A DNA stretch of 19,863 nt from Planctomycetota bacterium. GTDB taxonomy: Bacteria > Planctomycetota > Planctomycetia > Pirellulales > Thermoguttaceae. The DNA lies in the NCBI GenBank assembly GCA_015661985.1, contig DQVB01000473.1, positions 1 to 19,863 of the forward strand, in the 5' to 3' direction. The notes beneath the pieces were generated by a model. That model was not told where the DNA came from. It saw only the letters and a program-made list of their open reading frames with translations, and did no database searches. Shown here one piece after another: positions 1-8,499 of the stretch; the stretch's first letter is position 1, and every line of letters starts with the position of its first letter. The position numbers and the translations under genes are program-made.

Positions 1-351
1 GAAAAGTACCGCACGTACCTGGGGGTCGAGCCCTCGAACGACGCGGAGGGTGTGCTCCAGGATATCCATTGGGCCAGCGGCGCCGTGGGTTACTTCCCTA
101 CTTACACGCTGGGCAATCTGTACGCCGCCCAACTGTTCCGGCAAGCGGAGGCCGACCTGGGAGGCTTGGCCGGGCCGATCCGCCGAGGCCAGTTCGAAAC
201 GCTCCGCGCTTGGCTTCGGGAGAAGGTCTACCAGCACGGCCAGCGGTATTCGGCGGCCGAGCTGGTGCAGCGCGCCACGGGCCGCCCCTTGGACCACCGC
301 CCGCTGATCGACCATCTCCGCAGCAAGTTCGAGCCGCTGTACGGGGTTTAG
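1..351 (+). CDS. M32 family carboxypeptidase (thermostable carboxypeptidase 1 type), C-terminal fragment
   Basis: The reading frame is open from the first base and ends with TAG, so the 5' part lies outside the window; 116 residues are visible. The segment GVLQDIHWASGAVGYFPTYTLGNLYAAQLF matches the conserved C-terminal region of M32 metallocarboxypeptidases, where an 'LQD(V/I)HW' stretch is followed by 'GYFPTYxLGNLYAAQ'. Family members are cytoplasmic zinc enzymes that remove C-terminal amino acids from peptides and are about 500 residues long. The HExxH metal site lies upstream of the window and cannot be checked. The remaining residues are a helical tail with a typical ending that includes HRPLIDHL and the final KFEPLYGV. 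The next gene is convergent, on the opposite strand. Family assignment is confident from the motif; the substrate is not known. Confidence 0.9.
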   Translation, partial: EKYRTYLGVEPSNDAEGVLQDIHWASGAVGYFPTYTLGNLYAAQLFRQAEADLGGLAGPIRRGQFETLRAWLREKVYQHGQRYSAAELVQRATGRPLDHRPLIDHLRSKFEPLYGV

Positions 352-369
352 CCGCGCGGGCTGCCAGCG

Positions 370-545
370 ACAAATCCGAATGTCGAAATCCGAATGTCCA
401 AAAGCCCAATGACAAGACACGGGCGGGATCCGGCGATTGCGGCCCGGCGTCTGGCACTGCGCTGGTACGTTGGGGACATTTGAATTTTGGATTTCGGATT
501 TCCTGTTTCGGGTTTTCCACGGGCCCTCTGTGGCACAACGCGCGC
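370..545 (+). repeat. Dispersed intergenic repeat, copy 1 (ATCCGAATGTC-rich)
   Basis: The gap between the M32 gene and the M50 gene is filled by a repeat. It starts with two copies of ATCCGAATGTC, then a CCAATGACAA block, a variable GC-rich centre, and the block CGTTGGGGACATTTGAATTT. It ends with TTTCCACGGGCCCTCTGTGG. The same blocks occur in the same order, in reverse complement, at 10678-10886. No gene is visible here. Short reading frames across the repeat on both strands are not credible genes. Confidence 0.75.
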
Positions 546-553
546 ACGGTCAT

Positions 554-2791
554 TTAGAGGCGGAAGTTGAATGTTTCGGTGAGCAATCGCCAGGCGCGGG
601 TGGCCAGCGTCTGGGGGGCGCAGTGGATCTTGGCCCGCCCGCGCAGGGCCAATCGCAGCAGGCCTTGAGGATCCTCCAGGTGGACGCGCACCTTGAAGAG
701 GGTGGGCTGAGGCCGTTCGACGCCGGTGGGGTCTGTTTCGGTGGGGATCTCCCCTTTGGCTTTGGTGGTCATGTGTCGGGGGACGACGCGGACGGCATCG
801 GGGGAGATCTCCACCACTTGGCCTTCGAGGACGTCGTGTGGCAGTTCATCCAGTTTGATTTCCACCGCATGGCCGATTTCCACGAAGCCCACGTCGGCCT
901 GGTCCACGTAGAGGATGGCTTCCATGTGGCGTGGATCGCCCACCTGGCAGAAGAGGGTTCCCTGTTCGAAGAAGGAGCCGACGTTTTCCGGCAGCAGGGG
1001 GGTGCCCGACCACGTGGGCAATGCGCCGTCGGGGTCCTCGCGGGGCGGTATCCACGGCGGGGGCAGCACGGTGCCGGCCACCGGCGCGACGAGGGTCAGT
1101 TTCCGCTGGTCGCTGCGCAGGTGCTCCAGCTGGCGCTGGAGTGAGGCCAGGTCGTCCTCGGCTTTGACGATCTCGGCCATCAGCCTCGGGTCCTGATACC
1201 GATACCGCTGGCGGAGATTTTCCAGGCGACTTTCCACGCGGGTCTTCTGCGATTCCGTTTTGAGGATTTCCAGCTCCAGGTCGGTGCTTTCCAGACGGGC
1301 CAACACGTGGCCGGCCTCCACCTCCCGGCCCGGCTGAACGCACGTTTCCACCAACACGCCGGGCACGTCCACGTAGACGTGGGCGGCGTCGCGAGCCTGG
1401 ATTTCCAGCGGGGCCGTGACGGAAAAAGGCATAGGCACGAAAAAGAAAACGCCCAACAGCATGGCCAGGCCGGCCAGCGAGGCGTACATGCGCGGCTTCT
1501 TCACTTTTTCCAACCTCCCGGGCACGTAGAAGAACTTGCCGAGCTTATACAGCGGCATGACGATCAGTCCGTACAGGGACATGGCCACGATGATATGGCC
1601 GATGATCTGTAGCCCGTACGGCTCGAACACCTTGAACAGGAAGTAGAGGATCGACAGGAGGATGAACCAGCGGTAGACCACCGCGGCGATCGTGTAGAGG
1701 ATGAAGAAGATCTGATTCCGCTGCGGCAAGAATGGATCCTCGGATGGCTCGATCCCCAGGAACCACTCGCCCATCTTGCGGTTCAGGATACTGGTGGCCT
1801 TCTGGCGGAGGTTGGGGATCTCGACGATGTCGGCCAGCACGTAGTAGCCGTCGTACCGCAAAAGCGGGTTGCCGTTGAACAGAATGGTGCTCACCGAAGC
1901 GATGAACATCATGTTCAGACAGATGTTGTTCAGCAGCCCGGGCTCGGTGAACCACCAAATGAACGTACAGATGGCGGCCAACAGGCATTCGACGTAGATC
2001 CCGGCGGCGCCGATAGCGGCCCGATGCCACTTGTTGGGCAACATCCACGAGTCGGAGACGTTGCAGTACAGACAGGGAGTGAGCACCAGGATCATGATGC
2101 CGATCTCATGGCATTCGCCCCCGAAGTGTTTGCACAGCAGGCCGTGGGCCAGTTCGTGGAGGATCTTGCTGACGGCCAGCACAACGGCCAGCCACAGGGC
2201 GTTGGTGGGGCTAAAGAACTGGTAGAAACCGGGCAGCCGCGAGCGGAAGACATCGAATTCGACCAGAACCAGGGCGATGGCCGAGAAGATCAGGAGCAAG
2301 CTGATGACGACCGTAACGGGGTGGAAGCACCAGCGGACACGGGGATAGAGCCAATTGAGGAACCGCTCCGGGTCGACGCCTTTGAAGCGGATGCAGAGGA
2401 TGTTGCTCAGGGCGTTCAGGATCTCTTGGCGCCGGCGCTCGTCCCGTCGCTTGCGCAGCTGGCGCCCCTGGCCGGGCACATCGGCCACGACGAGTCCGCT
2501 GCGGTGGAGCATGCCCAGGAACTGCTGCAGCTCCTCGAGCGTGATCTTTTGCGGCGGGTATTCCGCTTCGAAGCGCTCTTTGATTTCCTCCAGGCTCGAG
2601 CGGCCATCGATCATGTTGAGGATGGCGTACTCCTCATCCTGGAAGCGGAAGTAATTCAGCCCCACCGGTTCCTTGACGACCCAGTAGCTTTTGCCCAGGT
2701 ACCGCTGGCGGCGCGCCGTCAGGTCAGGCCGCTTGCGCACCCGCAGCCGCCGCTGCGCGCTGGAGGCGAGGCTGTCGGCTAGCGTGGCCAT
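554..2791 (-). CDS. PqqD-like / M50 (site-2) zinc metalloprotease / HlyD fusion membrane protein
   Basis: This 745-residue protein has three parts. Residues about 30-105 resemble a PqqD-like winged-helix domain. Residues about 150-455 form a multi-pass membrane domain with the M50 zinc site: HELAH at 212-216 and a second part NPLLRYDG at 308-315, whose Asp314 should be the third ligand. It also contains the segment TPCLYCNVSDSWML (Cys240 and Cys243). Residues about 460-725 form a HlyD/membrane-fusion-protein region with split lipoyl halves and a coiled-coil hairpin (about 500-565). The M50 part resembles the YydH-type 'peptide zinc metalloprotease' family. The N-terminus should be cytoplasmic and the HlyD part periplasmic. 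It is the last gene of a three-gene operon, 10 bp after the preceding adaptor gene. The ATG start is the first in frame after that gene; its ribosome binding site is weak, which suggests coupling. The substrate is unknown. Confidence 0.88.
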   Translation of the reverse strand: MATLADSLASSAQRRLRVRKRPDLTARRQRYLGKSYWVVKEPVGLNYFRFQDEEYAILNMIDGRSSLEEIKERFEAEYPPQKITLEELQQFLGMLHRSGLVVADVPGQGRQLRKRRDERRRQEILNALSNILCIRFKGVDPERFLNWLYPRVRWCFHPVTVVISLLLIFSAIALVLVEFDVFRSRLPGFYQFFSPTNALWLAVVLAVSKILHELAHGLLCKHFGGECHEIGIMILVLTPCLYCNVSDSWMLPNKWHRAAIGAAGIYVECLLAAICTFIWWFTEPGLLNNICLNMMFIASVSTILFNGNPLLRYDGYYVLADIVEIPNLRQKATSILNRKMGEWFLGIEPSEDPFLPQRNQIFFILYTIAAVVYRWFILLSILYFLFKVFEPYGLQIIGHIIVAMSLYGLIVMPLYKLGKFFYVPGRLEKVKKPRMYASLAGLAMLLGVFFFVPMPFSVTAPLEIQARDAAHVYVDVPGVLVETCVQPGREVEAGHVLARLESTDLELEILKTESQKTRVESRLENLRQRYRYQDPRLMAEIVKAEDDLASLQRQLEHLRSDQRKLTLVAPVAGTVLPPPWIPPREDPDGALPTWSGTPLLPENVGSFFEQGTLFCQVGDPRHMEAILYVDQADVGFVEIGHAVEIKLDELPHDVLEGQVVEISPDAVRVVPRHMTTKAKGEIPTETDPTGVERPQPTLFKVRVHLEDPQGLLRLALRGRAKIHCAPQTLATRAWRLLTETFNFRL

Positions 2792-2801
2792 GGCTTAGGG
2801 G

Positions 2802-3746
2802 TCACGGCGTCGAGGTAGCTGAGCGCCCCGCGGACTGGCGGGCAGCGTCCCCATTGAGCTTCCTGTCCAGGTGGACGGTCATGTCCACCACCTGGCCGGG
2901 ATGGAGCAGCCAGTCTTTGTTGTCCACTTGGGCGCGGACGAGGAACTTGAAGCCCGCTTCGATCTCCGGGCTGGCGAAGACGATCCGGCCCTGGAACGTG
3001 CCCCGCTGGCCGCCGGGCAGGTTGACACGGCCGGTGACCAGGGCGTTCTCCACCTGTTTGGGCGAGAACTTGTGGGCATCCAAATAGCCCTCCACGCGGA
3101 GCACATCTACGGAGATGACCCGCACGACCGGGTCGCCTGGCTTGACCCAGTTGCCCACCTGGGCGTAGCGTTTGACGACCAGCCCGTCCAGCGGCGCGGT
3201 GATCTTCCTCCGCCGCACGTCATCTTGGGCGGCCCGGAGTTCCGCTTCACGCACCAGCACGGTTTTCGCGGCCACGTTCAGGTCATGCTGCGCTTGTTCG
3301 ATGGCCAGGCGGGCTTCGTTGAGGGCCAAGGCCAGGCGCCGGACCTCGGAATAGGATACCGCCCCCGGCACCTCGGCGTTCGCCTCCTGGACCTGGATCA
3401 GCTCCTGTTCCCGCACCTCGGCCGTCGCCTTGGCGTGGCGCACGTTCACGTCGTTGCCCGCCTGCTCCTTGGCCACCTCCAGCTGGTATTTGGCTACGTC
3501 CAACAGGGCTTGGGCCCGCGTGTCGTCGATGCGGGCGATCAGCTGGCCTTGGCGCACCCGTTGGCCCTCTTCGACGGCGATTTCCATCAACACACCCGTT
3601 TCCTCGGCCGGCACGTCGACGTCATGTTTCAGCGTCACCAGACAGTTGCGGATGACCTCCTTCTGCGGCGTCCCGGCCGGCGCAGGCGGCCCCTGAGGGC
3701 CTATGGCCAAGAGCCAAGCGCTCCAGGCGAGAACGGCAGCATGCAT
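2802..3746 (-). CDS. Periplasmic adaptor subunit, HlyD / membrane fusion protein family
   Basis: I chose the ATG at 3746. It gives a 314-residue protein that opens with a signal-peptide-like segment (MHAAVLAWSAWLLAIG) and has AGGAG about 11 bases upstream. The longer in-frame start at 3854 would add a non-secretory, Arg-rich leader and overlap the upstream gene by 85 bp. Residues about 42-72 and 183-210 are the two halves of a lipoyl/biotinyl-like domain (EETGVLMEIAVEEGQRVRQGQ; ITAPLDGLVVKRYAQVGNWVKPGDPV). Residues 74-180 form a long helical hairpin, and 215-292 a beta-barrel. There is no lipobox Cys, so the protein is probably soluble in the periplasm or loosely attached. In this family the hairpin usually docks an outer-membrane channel, but no pump or channel gene is nearby. 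Instead it sits between two other HlyD-containing genes, which suggests a mixed adaptor complex. Confidence 0.88.
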   Translation of the reverse strand: MHAAVLAWSAWLLAIGPQGPPAPAGTPQKEVIRNCLVTLKHDVDVPAEETGVLMEIAVEEGQRVRQGQLIARIDDTRAQALLDVAKYQLEVAKEQAGNDVNVRHAKATAEVREQELIQVQEANAEVPGAVSYSEVRRLALALNEARLAIEQAQHDLNVAAKTVLVREAELRAAQDDVRRRKITAPLDGLVVKRYAQVGNWVKPGDPVVRVISVDVLRVEGYLDAHKFSPKQVENALVTGRVNLPGGQRGTFQGRIVFASPEIEAGFKFLVRAQVDNKDWLLHPGQVVDMTVHLDRKLNGDAARQSAGRSATSTP

Positions 3747-3769
3747 GATAGCCCTTTCTCCTCTTGCCC

Positions 3770-5818
3770 TCAGAAAAGACGGAACAGGATCTTCGACTGC
3801 ACGAAGGCAATCGCGTCGTGGAGCCAGACGAAGCCCACGGGGCGGCGTCCGCAATGAACCCGGGCGGACACCTGAGTCCCGGGACGGAGCTCAGGCAGCT
3901 CTCTGCTCAACTGCTCGTAGTCGATCGCCACTTTGATGGGCACCATATTGCCCTCGTCGCCCACGACCCGGGCGGCATGGCCGATCTCCTTCACATTGCC
4001 TTTGCGCTTCGTGCCCGGCTGGCTCTTGAGGATGTACTCCACGTCCAGATCCGGTTTGATCTCTCGAGCGGCCCGGCTGATATAACCGGTCCGGTGTTCC
4101 GGCATGTTGATCTCCAGATGCCACTCCTGGTCGGGATCGGCGATGCGCATCAGTTTCTGGCCTCGCTGGACCGGACGGTCCATGAGCACCCGTCTGACGT
4201 CCCACGTGATCACCTGGCCCTTGATGGGGCTTGTGATGATCAGCTTCTTGGCTTCTTCTTTATACAACGCCAGCTGGTTCTCCAGGTTTTGCTCCTGCTT
4301 TTCCAATTCCACCAGGTCACCGCTGATCTTGCCCCGTTCATCCTGGGGGGTTGTGCGATCATAGAGGCGCCTCCGCAAGGTGGCGATTTGGTCTTCCACG
4401 GCCAGCAGGTTGCCGCGCACCTGTTCCATGTTCCGCTTGAGCGTCGGGTTGTCCAGTTCCACCAGCACTTGGCCTTGCTCCACGCGGTCGCCGTGCTCGA
4501 CGTGGACCTTCACCACCGTGCCTTCCACCTCGGCGAAAACGTCGCGGCGCACCACGGGCTGGAGCTCCCCGCGGCCTTCCAGTTCGAAGTCCGCAGGCAC
4601 CACGCAGGCCAGGATGATCAACAGGAGGAGGGCCGCTGTGATGCTGACCGTCTTCGGCAGGTTCCGCGCCTTGACCAGCACCCGGCTTTTGCCCAATTTG
4701 CGCCACAGCGGCATGAGAAAGAGGCTGTCGTATTCCATGGCGTTAGCCAGCGCCGCGCTGCTGTGCTGGCGCACCACATCCACGCGGTGTCGCATCTGGT
4801 CGGGTACGCGGTTGTCTTCGATCTGTTCGACGATCAACGCGCCGACCGGAGGCGGCGGCTCCCGTTTGTTTGGGTCCTCTTCCTCCTCCAAGGCTGGCTG
4901 GGGCGGATGGAGCGGCAGCACGGCCACCATCTTCGAATGTGATTCGTCCACGTACTCCTGGAAAGCGTCCTCCACCTGGGGCGCCATATCGGTCGTCTCG
5001 CCCGTGTACCAGATGTCCTCGCCGCTGGCCACCACGGCCGTGGCCAACTTGCCCAACAGGTGGACCGTGTTGGATCGCTTGTCAAACAGATCCTGGCCAC
5101 TGACCGCCTCGACCCGGCACCGCCGTCCCCGGCGGATGGCCACCGTCACGCGGTCGCACTCGATCAGCCGTCGCCCTTCGTTGGCGATCGTATAGGCTGT
5201 CTGGCGGGGATCCAGGCTGGAATGGACCGTGCGGGTGAACTCTTCCAGGCGAGTCCAGAGGACTTGGCGATCTCCCAGATGGCGCAGCTGCCGGCTCTTG
5301 AAATAGTCAGCCGCATACTCACACATCTGCACCACGAACCGCAGATAGCCCTGTTGGGTCGCTGGGAGGGTGTCCGGCCGCTGGAAAACCTCCACCAGAC
5401 CGAACACGTCCCGATCCGTTTTGACCAGTCCGACGATCAACAGAAAGTCAGTCGGATTGCTGGCCTGCTGGTCTCCCTCTTGGCCAGAGTGGGGAGGTAC
5501 CAGGACCGGTTCGCCTGAGGTGAGCACCTTCTGCAACAACAGTCCATGGCGGATCTGCGCGTCCTGATCCTCCCGCAGATTCGTCCGGTGCAGGTTGATC
5601 TGGTAGCCCAAGGTCAATCGCCCCGGCTCTTCCACGGTCCAAACCGCCCCGCCCACGGCAGCCAGCGCAGCGATGACCCGCTGCAAGAACTCCCCGTAGA
5701 ACTGCTCCGGTTCGATATCCGCTCGGGCCAGCTGCGCGATCTCGTTCACAAAAGAACGGATCTGCTGCTTGGTCTCCTCAATCAGGTTCGGGTCAACCGA
5801 TCTTTGCTCAGTACTCAT
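3770..5818 (-). CDS. Tandem GAF sensor fused to a membrane-anchored HlyD adaptor
   Basis: This 682-residue protein has a cytoplasmic part of about 385 residues with two GAF-like domains. The first (about 40-170) includes a conserved-looking 'DFLLIVGLVKTDRDVFGLVEVFQR' type strand pattern; the second (about 190-365) includes 'VTVAIRRGRRCRVEAVSG' and 'VGALIVEQI'. A single transmembrane helix (about 389-408) follows. Residues about 418-655 form a HlyD region with lipoyl halves (AEVEGTVVKVHVEHGDRVEQGQ; ITSPIKGQVITW) around a coiled-coil hairpin (455-525). The protein ends in an aromatic/basic tail (SKILFRLF). It is the first gene of the three-gene cassette. The ATG at 5818 has AAGGCGGA directly upstream. 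GAF domains usually bind small ligands or partners, so this protein could pass a cytoplasmic signal to the periplasmic assembly. Ligand and output are unknown. Confidence 0.87.
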   Translation of the reverse strand: MSTEQRSVDPNLIEETKQQIRSFVNEIAQLARADIEPEQFYGEFLQRVIAALAAVGGAVWTVEEPGRLTLGYQINLHRTNLREDQDAQIRHGLLLQKVLTSGEPVLVPPHSGQEGDQQASNPTDFLLIVGLVKTDRDVFGLVEVFQRPDTLPATQQGYLRFVVQMCEYAADYFKSRQLRHLGDRQVLWTRLEEFTRTVHSSLDPRQTAYTIANEGRRLIECDRVTVAIRRGRRCRVEAVSGQDLFDKRSNTVHLLGKLATAVVASGEDIWYTGETTDMAPQVEDAFQEYVDESHSKMVAVLPLHPPQPALEEEEDPNKREPPPPVGALIVEQIEDNRVPDQMRHRVDVVRQHSSAALANAMEYDSLFLMPLWRKLGKSRVLVKARNLPKTVSITAALLLLIILACVVPADFELEGRGELQPVVRRDVFAEVEGTVVKVHVEHGDRVEQGQVLVELDNPTLKRNMEQVRGNLLAVEDQIATLRRRLYDRTTPQDERGKISGDLVELEKQEQNLENQLALYKEEAKKLIITSPIKGQVITWDVRRVLMDRPVQRGQKLMRIADPDQEWHLEINMPEHRTGYISRAAREIKPDLDVEYILKSQPGTKRKGNVKEIGHAARVVGDEGNMVPIKVAIDYEQLSRELPELRPGTQVSARVHCGRRPVGFVWLHDAIAFVQSKILFRLF

Positions 5819-6172
5819 TCCGCCGCCTTATCCGGCAACCCCAGAAAATCAGTCAGCCGGCCAGCCCGCAGGGGGGCAGCCGCGGGATTCCCGATTCTCT
5901 CGGCCCCCCAAGTGCGCCTCCCGTGCCGTCCACACACCTCGGGCCATATGTTCAACAGTAGCTTAGACTTAGCAGCCGCGAGCCCACACCCGGGTTAACC
6001 AGTCCGCCCAATCGCCACAACCAAACCGATTCGGCCCCGTGAGCGGCTCGCATGGCGCTCAGCCGGCCGGTCGATCCCAGGGGCGGAACTGCGCAGCGGC
6101 CTCCGATCCATCCTTCATACCACGAACCAGCACAGCGTCATACCCGCCCCGCCACTCGGGGAGGTACCGCCC
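5819..6172. other. Intergenic region upstream of the adaptor operon
   Basis: Together with the adjoining tandem repeat, this stretch separates the start of the GAF-HlyD gene from the 3' end of the VWA gene; both are on the minus strand. It should hold the promoter of the three-gene adaptor cassette. A less GC-rich patch around 5945-5975 is the most likely promoter area, but I cannot fix a -35/-10 pair. I see no convincing gene, RNA or terminator. Confidence 0.4.
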
Positions 6173-6244
6173 CGACCCGTCCGACCCGTCCGACCCGTCC
6201 GACTGATCTGACAGATCTGACAGATCTGACTGATCGCACTCATC
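6173..6244. repeat. 9-bp tandem repeat array (about 8 units)
   Basis: There are three exact units of CGACCCGTC, then CGACTGATC, two exact units of TGACAGATC, TGACTGATC and a degenerate GCACTCATC. All share the frame (C/T)GAC...(A/G/C)TC. The last unit overlaps the TGA stop codon (6243-6245, minus strand) of the VWA/amidotransferase-like gene. The period of 9 bp keeps a low-complexity Ser-Asp-rich reading frame open on the minus strand, but that frame overlaps the VWA gene and has no support as a gene. Confidence 0.9.
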
Positions 6245-8495
6245 ATACCAATCCCCACCGTTTGCGGAGGTACCATTCCAGGCCCAACAGGCCAACCAGC
6301 AGCAGGAAGGTGCTCCACTTGTCCCAGAGGGACTGTTTCGTCTCAGTGCGCACCTCCAGCTCATCGGTCTTTTCGGCCAAAGATTGCAGAAGCTCGGGCA
6401 GCTCTTCCGGAGCAAGGGACTGGCCGCCGGTGATCGAGGCCAGGCTTTCCATCAGCGCGGCGTCGGCCGACGGGTTGTCCAGCTCCAGGTCTTGATCCAG
6501 GACCAGGAACCGGGCCTGGGTGCTGCCCAACAGCTCGCCGTCCTTTGTGCCGGTTACGCGGATCAGGTAGTCACCCGGCTGACGGGTCTGATGGAATGAG
6601 GCAACCGCCTGCCGCTCCGAGTAGATAGGGCTGACCGGAACCACCGAACGGTCGGGCAGGACCACCTCCACTTGGAACGAAGCGCCCTGGACCGGCTCGC
6701 CGCTGGCCGTCTGAGCCCCCAGCGGGAACTCAACGCGGTTGCCCGGCTCGAACTGGCGCCGGGCCAGTTTGATCCAGACGTTGCCTTCCAGCGATTCGTC
6801 TTTGCGGGCCAGCCACAGGACAACCTGCCGCCAGAACCGCATGTGCGCCAGGTCGAAGCCTTTCAATGGCCACCGCCAGGTGGAATCGCCCGCAAAGGCC
6901 AGCACTCGACCGCGCCCGTAGGCTTGGCGCGCCAGCAGCGGATGTCCCTGGCCGTCGGTGGCCAGTACCAGGGCGCGGTCTTTGCACCCGCGGAATCGGT
7001 TGGCCCCTTCCAGTGGCGGCAGCCGTGCCCAAAGGGCCTGGTTTTCCGGCACTGTGGGGGCCAACCGCAGGGTGAATTCGATCAACCCAGCCTGGGTCGG
7101 CACAATCTTGCAAGCCGGCAGATGGAGGTCCGGGGCGACCTCTCCGTCCAGCGGTTGGCGCTCGAGGCGATCCATTTGAACGGGAAGTACCGGATCCAAG
7201 GGCGTCTGGGCGTACCCGCCGGGTCCGAAGCTGTGGAAACCGCCGATCATGATCAGGCCGGCTCCGGCGGCCACAGCGTCGGCCAGGTCTTGGAGCTCGC
7301 CGGGGCGGAACACCGAGGCGTCCAGGTCGCCCAAGATGTAGACGTCGTACTGGCCCGGCTTGAGCTTTTCGCCCAGATCGGCCGGGCGCGTTTCGGGCCG
7401 GCGGTGGTCGATCCGCACGTAGTCCACGTCGATCTCCGGGGATTGGCCCAGGGCGTTGCGGATGGCGGCGATCTCCCGCCGCAGCTCGCCCTCCAGGTAG
7501 AGCACTCGGATGCCGCCACCCAGCACGCGGACGAAGGTGCTGCGGCGGTTGTTCGTGCTGACCAGCTCGCCGGGCCGTGGCTCGACCTCCAACACGATCT
7601 TCACCTCGCCGGGCGTCTGGGGCACGTAGGTGAATTCCACTGGCACCCGCTGGCCGTCGGACGTGACGGTCAATTCCCGCTGGTCCACGGTCTGGAGTTT
7701 TCCTGGGGCCGTCTCGGCCAGCAGTCGCACGTTGAGGGGCCGGTTCACGTAGCCGAAGGCCCGCACCTCGCCGGTCACCGTCAACTGGGTCTTGACGAAA
7801 ACTCGCTGATCGGCCACCAGGCTAGTGACCGCCACGTCTTGGGCCTGGCCGATTCCCCGCGACTTGCCAAACCGGATGGTAAACACCGGGTAGCCGAGCT
7901 GTTTCAAGCGGCTGGCCACTGTCTGGGGCAGCAGGTCGCGGGGCGGATAGGCCCGCTGCGCCCCGTCGCTCAACAGTACGATGCCCACCACCCGCTTGCC
8001 CAACTGCTCGGCCAGCACATCGTCCAGCACGGCCCCGATGGCCGTCTGGTCGCCCTCGGGCGACTCGGGAAGCTGCACCCGCCCGTCCTCCACCTCGACC
8101 GGTTGGGCTTTCGAGGCGAACGCGTAGGCCTTCACTTCCAGCCGGGCGGCCAAGTCGTCCAGCCGCTCGGCAGCCCGCTGGAGGGTTTGACGCAGCAGTT
8201 CGTACCGGCTGCGCCCACCCGCCTCATCCCGTACCGACAGGCTCCGGGTTGCGTCGGCCAAGAGGATCAGCGTGGCCGACTGGCGGATCGTCTTCGTATA
8301 GACCCAGGTGGGGCGCAGCATGACCAAGACCACCAGGGCGACGACAGCCAAACGCAAAGCGGTCAGAACGGCGCGGCGCCGCGGCGTGAGGCCCCGGTGA
8401 TGTGGCTTGACCCAAAGCAGCCCCACCAGGACCGCCGCCACGGCGATGACCACCAGCCAATGGCCTCCCACAGGATAGAGCGAAAAACGCGGCAT
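6243..8495 (-). CDS. Membrane protein with VWA domain and class I amidotransferase-like fold
   Basis: I chose the ATG at 8495, only 4 bp after the stop of the upstream BatA-like gene, with GGGAA upstream. This gives 750 residues starting MPRFSLYPVGGHWLVV; a start at 8576 would overlap the upstream gene. Two N-terminal helices (about 11-29 and 45-61) precede a VWA-like domain. Its metal site is degenerate: DATRS at 81-85, Thr151, and SDG at 176-178. A beta-rich linker leads to a flavodoxin/glutamine-amidotransferase-like domain (about 325-560; IRVLYLEGELRREIAAIRNAL and IGGFHSFGPGGY), with no obvious nucleophilic Cys. A beta-sandwich-like region and a C-terminal helix (about 729-745) follow. 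This architecture is common in planctomycete MoxR/VWA clusters. The role is probably structural or chaperone-like in the envelope; biochemistry is unknown. Confidence 0.85.
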   Translation of the reverse strand: MPRFSLYPVGGHWLVVIAVAAVLVGLLWVKPHHRGLTPRRRAVLTALRLAVVALVVLVMLRPTWVYTKTIRQSATLILLADATRSLSVRDEAGGRSRYELLRQTLQRAAERLDDLAARLEVKAYAFASKAQPVEVEDGRVQLPESPEGDQTAIGAVLDDVLAEQLGKRVVGIVLLSDGAQRAYPPRDLLPQTVASRLKQLGYPVFTIRFGKSRGIGQAQDVAVTSLVADQRVFVKTQLTVTGEVRAFGYVNRPLNVRLLAETAPGKLQTVDQRELTVTSDGQRVPVEFTYVPQTPGEVKIVLEVEPRPGELVSTNNRRSTFVRVLGGGIRVLYLEGELRREIAAIRNALGQSPEIDVDYVRIDHRRPETRPADLGEKLKPGQYDVYILGDLDASVFRPGELQDLADAVAAGAGLIMIGGFHSFGPGGYAQTPLDPVLPVQMDRLERQPLDGEVAPDLHLPACKIVPTQAGLIEFTLRLAPTVPENQALWARLPPLEGANRFRGCKDRALVLATDGQGHPLLARQAYGRGRVLAFAGDSTWRWPLKGFDLAHMRFWRQVVLWLARKDESLEGNVWIKLARRQFEPGNRVEFPLGAQTASGEPVQGASFQVEVVLPDRSVVPVSPIYSERQAVASFHQTRQPGDYLIRVTGTKDGELLGSTQARFLVLDQDLELDNPSADAALMESLASITGGQSLAPEELPELLQSLAEKTDELEVRTETKQSLWDKWSTFLLLVGLLGLEWYLRKRWGLV

Positions 8496-8499
8496 CAGT

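Noticed and set aside
3764..4942. Long plus-strand frames opposite the HlyD and GAF-HlyD genes
   Set aside because: These are antisense shadows with no recognisable domain. The minus-strand genes have clear family motifs and operon spacing.
6173..6244. A possible CRISPR array
   Set aside because: The units are 9 bp and contiguous without spacers, so this is a simple tandem repeat.
6059..6415. A 118-codon minus-strand frame containing a Ser-Asp repeat
   Set aside because: It overlaps the 3' end of the VWA gene in another frame, and the Ser-Asp run comes only from the 9-bp tandem DNA repeat.
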